Shown here: in pieces, positions 21,993 through 25,146 of the stretch
Layout of the letters: every line of letters begins with the position of its first letter
Position numbering within the stretch: the stretch's first letter is position 1
Assembly (NCBI GenBank): GCA_002295885.1
Contig: DBGM01000023.1
Span: 104,911-130,056 of the forward strand
Length of the DNA stretch: 25,146 bases
From: Phycisphaerales bacterium UBA854
GTDB lineage: Bacteria; Planctomycetota; Phycisphaerae; Phycisphaerales; SM1A02
Direction of reading: 5' to 3'
The notes under the pieces: generated by a model
The model's database searches: none
Seen by the model: only the letters and a program-made list of their open reading frames with translations
Told to the model about the DNA's origin: nothing
Translations under genes and position numbers: made by a program

Positions 21993-24173
21993 TCATGATT
22001 CGGACTTTCGGACCAGCCATCGCAGCCGCAGGGCGTTTCCGATCACCGTGACGTCGCTCAGGCCCATGGCGGCGGCGGCGAACAGCGGTCCCCACGGGCC
22101 CAGCAATCCGAAGGCGGCCAGTGGAATCATCGAGGTGTTGTAGAAGAACGCGAAGAAGAGGTTCTGCTTGATCGTCCGCAGCGTCATGCGGGCCAGGCGG
22201 ATCGAGGCCGGGATGGCGGTGACCTGGCTTCCGGGAATGACGATCGATGCGGTCTCGATGGCGATGTTGGTGCCGGAGCCCAGGGAGATGCCCACGTCGG
22301 CCATGGCCAGGGCGGCGGCATCGTTGATGCCGTCTCCGACCATGATGGTGCGGCCGTCCAGATCCTGCAGGAAGCGGGACTTCGACTCCGGCGTCTGTTC
22401 GGCGTGGGCCAGCGATCCGGGAATGCCGACCTGCTCGGCGACGCGTTCGACCACGGCGGCGCGGTCGCCCGAGAGCATGTGCACCTCGACGCCGAGCCGG
22501 TGCAGTGCCCCGACGGCCTCGTTGGCTTCGGGACGCAGCGTATCGGCGATGGTGATCCGGCCCACGGGTTCGTCGTCGACGGTGATGCGGCAGGTGGCGG
22601 TCTCGTCGCGTCCGATCACGATCCGTCGTCCTTCCACGACGCCCGAGACGCCCTGGCCGGACGTCGCCTGGAACTGGTCCACCGAAGGGATGTCCAGGCC
22701 GTGCTCCTTCGCCTTCTTGACGATGGCCCGGCCCAGCGGATGTTCGCTGGGGGCTTCCACCGCTGCCGCGACGCGCAGCAGCTCGTTGGCGTCGAAGTCG
22801 GGTCCGATGGGCTCGACGCCGGTCACGCCGGGTCGTCCCACCGTGAGGGTGCCCGTCTTGTCGAAGACCACCGTCCGCGCCTTGCCCGCGACTTCGAGTG
22901 CGCCCGCCGACTTGACGAGGATTCCCATGCGACTTCCTTCGGCGGCGCCGACCATGATCGCCATGGGCGTGGCCAGTCCCAGTGCGCACGGGCACGAGAT
23001 CACCAGGACCGCGACCATGGCGATCAGGCCCTCCTGGAACACGGCCCAGTCGCTCTGCACGCCGGCGGCGATCGACCAGCCGGCGAGGGTGCACAGGGCG
23101 ATGCCCAGCACGATGGGAACGAAGACGGCGCTGACCCGGTCGGCGAGCCGCTGGATCTCCGTCTTGGATGCCATGGCATTGGTGACCAGCTCCGCAATCC
23201 GGGACACCGTCGTGTTTCGACCGTCAACGCTGGCCTCAATCAGGAGGCGGCCGGTGGTGTTCATGCTGCCCGCGATCACCTCGTCACCGGTGGTGCGGGC
23301 GATGGGAATCGATTCGCCGGTGACGACCGATTCGTCGAGATCGGACTCGCCTTCGAGGACGATGCCGTCGATCGGCACCCGGGAGCCCGGCCGGATCACC
23401 AGCCGGTCGCCGGGCTCGACGTCGGCACTGGGGATGCGTTCGGTCGATCCGTCCGCCGTCTCGCGTTCGGCCGTCTCCGGCTGCAGCTCCAGAAGATCGC
23501 GGACCGCCGAGCCGGCCTGGGCCGAGGACCGTGCCTCCAGCCAGTGTCCGAGGCTGATGACGCCGAAGAGGGCGGCCGCCTCGGTGAAGTACATCATCTG
23601 GTCGCTGTGGACTCCCGTCAGCATCAGGATCATCAGCACCAGCGAGTAGACGTAGGCGGTGGTCGCTCCGATCGAGACCAGCGTGTCCATGTTGGTGGTT
23701 CGGTTGCGGGCCGCGTGCCAGGCGGACGAGTAGAAGCCGCTGCCGACCAGCACCATGACCAGGGTGCCGAGCGTCAGCTGGACCCACTTGATGAAGTCCC
23801 CGTCGACCGTCCAATGGAGGACGAACATGGGGATCCAGATGCCCATGCCGATGACGGCCCTCCGGCGCCACTGGCGTTCGTGCGTCAGTTGACGCTGTTC
23901 CAGATCACTGCGAAGTTCCGCCGGAGTCTGTCGCATCGTCATCGGCGTGGCGCCGAACCCGGCGGCGGTGACCGCGGCGACGAGTGGATCCAGCTCCAGA
24001 GCACGACCCTGAATGGTCGCTCGGCCCTGGGTCAGGCTCACCGAGGCCGACGAGACCTCCGGTCGTCCTTCCAGGGCGGTCTGGACGCTTGCGGCACAGG
24101 ACGCGCAGGCCAGCCCCTCCACCTTGAGCAGGATGGTGTCTTGGTCCGATACCTGATGGTCGTGGGGAGGCAT
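21993..24173 (-). CDS. copA: CopA-type Cu(+)-exporting P1B ATPase
   Basis: This 726-residue heavy-metal ATPase should pump Cu(+) out of the cytoplasm. It has one N-terminal metal-binding domain (GLACASCAAS, C23/C26). The actuator loop has VVTGES, the transmembrane site is C394-P-C396, the phosphorylation motif is D438-KTGTLT, and the nucleotide domain has SEHPLG. The hinge is G613-DGIND. The next membrane segment carries Y678-N679, as in CopA. The last motif reads M703-G-L-S706-D707 where CopA usually has M-x-L-S-S; the aspartate is a noteworthy change at a metal-site position. ATG at 24173 is preceded by AAGGA only 3 bases away and by TATGAT at 24190-24185. No CueR/CsoR regulator or chaperone is adjacent. 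Confidence 0.93.
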   Translation of the reverse strand: MPPHDHQVSDQDTILLKVEGLACASCAASVQTALEGRPEVSSASVSLTQGRATIQGRALELDPLVAAVTAAGFGATPMTMRQTPAELRSDLEQRQLTHERQWRRRAVIGMGIWIPMFVLHWTVDGDFIKWVQLTLGTLVMVLVGSGFYSSAWHAARNRTTNMDTLVSIGATTAYVYSLVLMILMLTGVHSDQMMYFTEAAALFGVISLGHWLEARSSAQAGSAVRDLLELQPETAERETADGSTERIPSADVEPGDRLVIRPGSRVPIDGIVLEGESDLDESVVTGESIPIARTTGDEVIAGSMNTTGRLLIEASVDGRNTTVSRIAELVTNAMASKTEIQRLADRVSAVFVPIVLGIALCTLAGWSIAAGVQSDWAVFQEGLIAMVAVLVISCPCALGLATPMAIMVGAAEGSRMGILVKSAGALEVAGKARTVVFDKTGTLTVGRPGVTGVEPIGPDFDANELLRVAAAVEAPSEHPLGRAIVKKAKEHGLDIPSVDQFQATSGQGVSGVVEGRRIVIGRDETATCRITVDDEPVGRITIADTLRPEANEAVGALHRLGVEVHMLSGDRAAVVERVAEQVGIPGSLAHAEQTPESKSRFLQDLDGRTIMVGDGINDAAALAMADVGISLGSGTNIAIETASIVIPGSQVTAIPASIRLARMTLRTIKQNLFFAFFYNTSMIPLAAFGLLGPWGPLFAAAAMGLSDVTVIGNALRLRWLVRKSES

Positions 24174-24228
24174 GCGTCCTTCTTATCATACGCCTCGGGA
24201 TTCGAAATGCCATTTCCGAACCCCCAAA

Positions 24229-24257
24229 GGGACATCGCCTCGAGCCTGCGATACACT
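24229..24257 (+). promoter_or_regulatory. Possible promoter of the secA-upstream reading frame
   Basis: GGGACA (24229-24234) and TACACT (24252-24257) are 17 bases apart. The -10 box ends 9 bases before the ATG at 24267, so the transcript would be nearly leaderless. The -35 matches consensus at four of six positions. Confidence 0.35.
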
Positions 24258-24266
24258 ACCGGGTCG

Positions 24267-24587
24267 ATGAGCATGTCCCATTCACAAACCAGATCCCCCG
24301 GTGGAGCTCCCGCATTGCTGGCGGTGCTCGCGATCCTCGTCGCGGCTCCGGTGGTCGGCGGTGGGGTGGGGGCACCGGGGCCGGCGGGACGTTCGCTGGC
24401 CAGGCTGGTCTCCACTCCCGCGACCCCCAGCGTGCTCGTCGCCGTCGGGACGTCCGATGCCTCGTTCGACGCCGACCCGTCGTCGGGTCGGAGCGGGGTG
24501 CGGTCCGTGGAGGGTGACGACGCCCTCGACGTTCTTGTCCGTCTCGGTCCCCTCCGCCTGGTGCTGCCTCCGCCGTTCGCCTGCTGA
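24267..24587 (+). CDS. Putative secreted leader protein upstream of secA (SecM-like position)
   Basis: This 106-codon frame has no family I recognise. After a polar start with R9 comes a hydrophobic Ala/Leu/Val/Gly stretch (about 15-37, ALLAVLAILVAAPVV) resembling a signal peptide. A Ser/Asp/Gly-rich linker follows, and the C-terminus reads VRLGPLRLVLPPPFAC, with P101-P102-P103 and the stop three codons later. From about codon 20 on, third positions are strongly G/C, like real genes nearby, which supports coding. The gene ends 68 bases before the secA ATG with a strong hairpin in between. Position, export signal and a proline-rich end are what SecM-type arrest peptides show, but no known arrest motif is present. 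Alternatively it could be a small secreted protein or a chance frame. The start could also be the ATG at 24273. No clear ribosome site is seen. Confidence 0.5.
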   Translation: MSMSHSQTRSPGGAPALLAVLAILVAAPVVGGGVGAPGPAGRSLARLVSTPATPSVLVAVGTSDASFDADPSSGRSGVRSVEGDDALDVLVRLGPLRLVLPPPFAC

Positions 24588-24596
24588 ATCCCCGTT

Positions 24597-24621
24597 CGGT
24601 CCGATGCAGGTGCATCGACCG
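24597..24621 (+). promoter_or_regulatory. Hairpin in the leader before secA
   Basis: Bases 24597-24607 pair with 24612-24621 (CGGTC-C-GATGC against GCATCGACCG), with one bulged C and an AGGT loop. It begins 9 bases after the stop codon of the upstream reading frame and ends 34 bases before the secA ATG. No T run follows, so it is unlikely to be a simple terminator. A translating or stalled ribosome at the end of the upstream frame would cover or unfold it. Confidence 0.5.
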
Positions 24622-24655
24622 CTTGATTCTCAGATGAACCGCGAGAGACTGACCC

Positions 24656-25146
24656 ATGGCAATTCCAGTTGTTTCCAAACTCGGCAAGAAGATCTTCGGC
24701 ACCCGCAACGACCGCATGGTCAAGCGGTATCTCCGGATCGTGGAGCAGGTCACTGCTCTGGACGATTCGATGCGTCGCCTCAGCGACCCCGAACTGCGCG
24801 AGAAGACCCTTGAGTTCCGCCGTCGGGTGGACGAGGGCGAGGACTCCGAACAGCTCATCCCCGAGGTGTTCGCCGTCGCCCGCGAAGCCATGGACCGTGC
24901 CGTCGGCATCCGCAACATCTTCAATCCGGTGCACGAGTTCGATCCCGGTCGGCTTCCCGCCGATGCCCGAAGCCTCTACGACCAGGTCAAGGCGGAGATC
25001 GACGCCGCGGAGGACCTTCCGCCCACCGACGACCTGCTGGGCAACCTCGATCCCGTGCCCCCCTGGGTCTGGGTGGACATTCCGCCGGCGCTCTACGAGG
25101 CGGTCCGCGTCCTGGAGCCCCAGTCAAAGCCTCCCTTCCGCGCCCG
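24656..25146 (+). CDS. secA: Preprotein translocase ATPase SecA (partial, 5' part only)
   Basis: SecA is the motor that drives unfolded proteins through SecYEG. The visible 163 residues match its N-terminus: KLGKKIFGTRNDRMVKRYLRIV (8-29), MRRLSDPELREKTLEFRRRV (39-58) and LIPEVFAVAREAMDRAVGIR (67-86). In most SecA proteins the conserved FDVQLIGG segment follows at once. Here at least 75 residues of inserted sequence (GIRNIFNPVHEFDPGRLP onward, with PPWVWVDIPP) follow instead, and the window ends before the core resumes. A weak GAGAGA about 8-13 bases before the ATG is the only ribosome-site candidate, so translation could depend on the upstream reading frame. Walker A lies beyond the window edge. 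Confidence 0.88.
   Translation, partial: MAIPVVSKLGKKIFGTRNDRMVKRYLRIVEQVTALDDSMRRLSDPELREKTLEFRRRVDEGEDSEQLIPEVFAVAREAMDRAVGIRNIFNPVHEFDPGRLPADARSLYDQVKAEIDAAEDLPPTDDLLGNLDPVPPWVWVDIPPALYEAVRVLEPQSKPPFRA

Noticed and set aside
20117..22051. 644-codon plus-strand open frame
   Set aside because: It is antisense across both DUF1501 and DUF1800, which are recognised families; the translation has no recognisable motifs.
22404..24266. Long plus-strand extension upstream of the secA leader frame
   Set aside because: This part is antisense to copA and carries no recognisable motif. Only the segment from 24267 on is outside copA and has its own start and export-like segment.
24256..24934. Minus-strand open frames covering the secA start
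   Set aside because: They read antisense to clear SecA coding sequence and lack motifs. They do, however, mean that open length alone does not prove the plus-strand leader frame.

Overview
The window is a high-GC bacterial chromosome segment, most probably from a planctomycete of the Phycisphaerae type. Four observations support this: a tandem DUF1800 + DUF1501 gene pair; a secreted propeller protein ending in two dockerin-like EF-hand loops of the DTNGDQ / DFDGSG type; a lipase-maturation-factor homologue fused to a DCC thioredoxin-like domain; and a SecA whose N-terminal domain carries a long insertion. Most genes are ordinary chromosomal genes. I see no phage, transposon, CRISPR or plasmid functions.

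Layout. 1-164 (-): start of a lysine-rich histone H1-like protein, cut by the window edge, with a strong sigma70-type promoter. 300-1262 (-): accA. 1350-2153 (+): proC. 2147-4224 (-): two-gene ABC transporter (ATPase, then permease, joined by a GTGA overlap). 4270-6878 (+): a long UbiD-family decarboxylase overlapping a zinc-ribbon membrane protein. 6858-8096 (-): MltA-type lytic transglycosylase lipoprotein. 8284-8595 (+): TatA-like protein. 8653-8726 (+): tRNA-Val(CAC), followed by a 15-bp hairpin. 8784-9155 (-): cupin. 9254-10627 (+): malate:quinone oxidoreductase-like flavoprotein. 10696-10896 (-): small unknown gene. 11074-12999 (-): DCC-LMF fusion. 13058-15334 (-): choice-of-anchor-B secreted protein.

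15430-21856 (-) holds five tightly packed genes that look like one operon, in transcription order: DUF1800, DUF1501 (with a Tat signal), NHL-repeat propeller, Met/His-rich YtkA-like lipoprotein, di-heme cytochrome c peroxidase/MauG-family protein. A CopA-type copper ATPase (21993-24173, -) lies just upstream in the same direction. The five products all appear to be exported or envelope proteins. The last two look like a redox or copper-linked pair.

The right end (24267-25146, +) carries the start of secA. Directly before it is a 106-codon reading frame with a signal-peptide-like segment and a C-terminus containing three consecutive prolines, followed by a strong hairpin. This layout resembles secM-secA of enterobacteria and is the best candidate here for something undescribed: an arrest-peptide sensor of secretion in planctomycetes. 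The evidence is positional and compositional only.

Several promoters look normal (TTGACG-17-TACAAT before the histone-like gene). The divergent ABC ATPase/UbiD pair instead has TANNNT exactly six bases before each ATG, suggesting leaderless transcripts.
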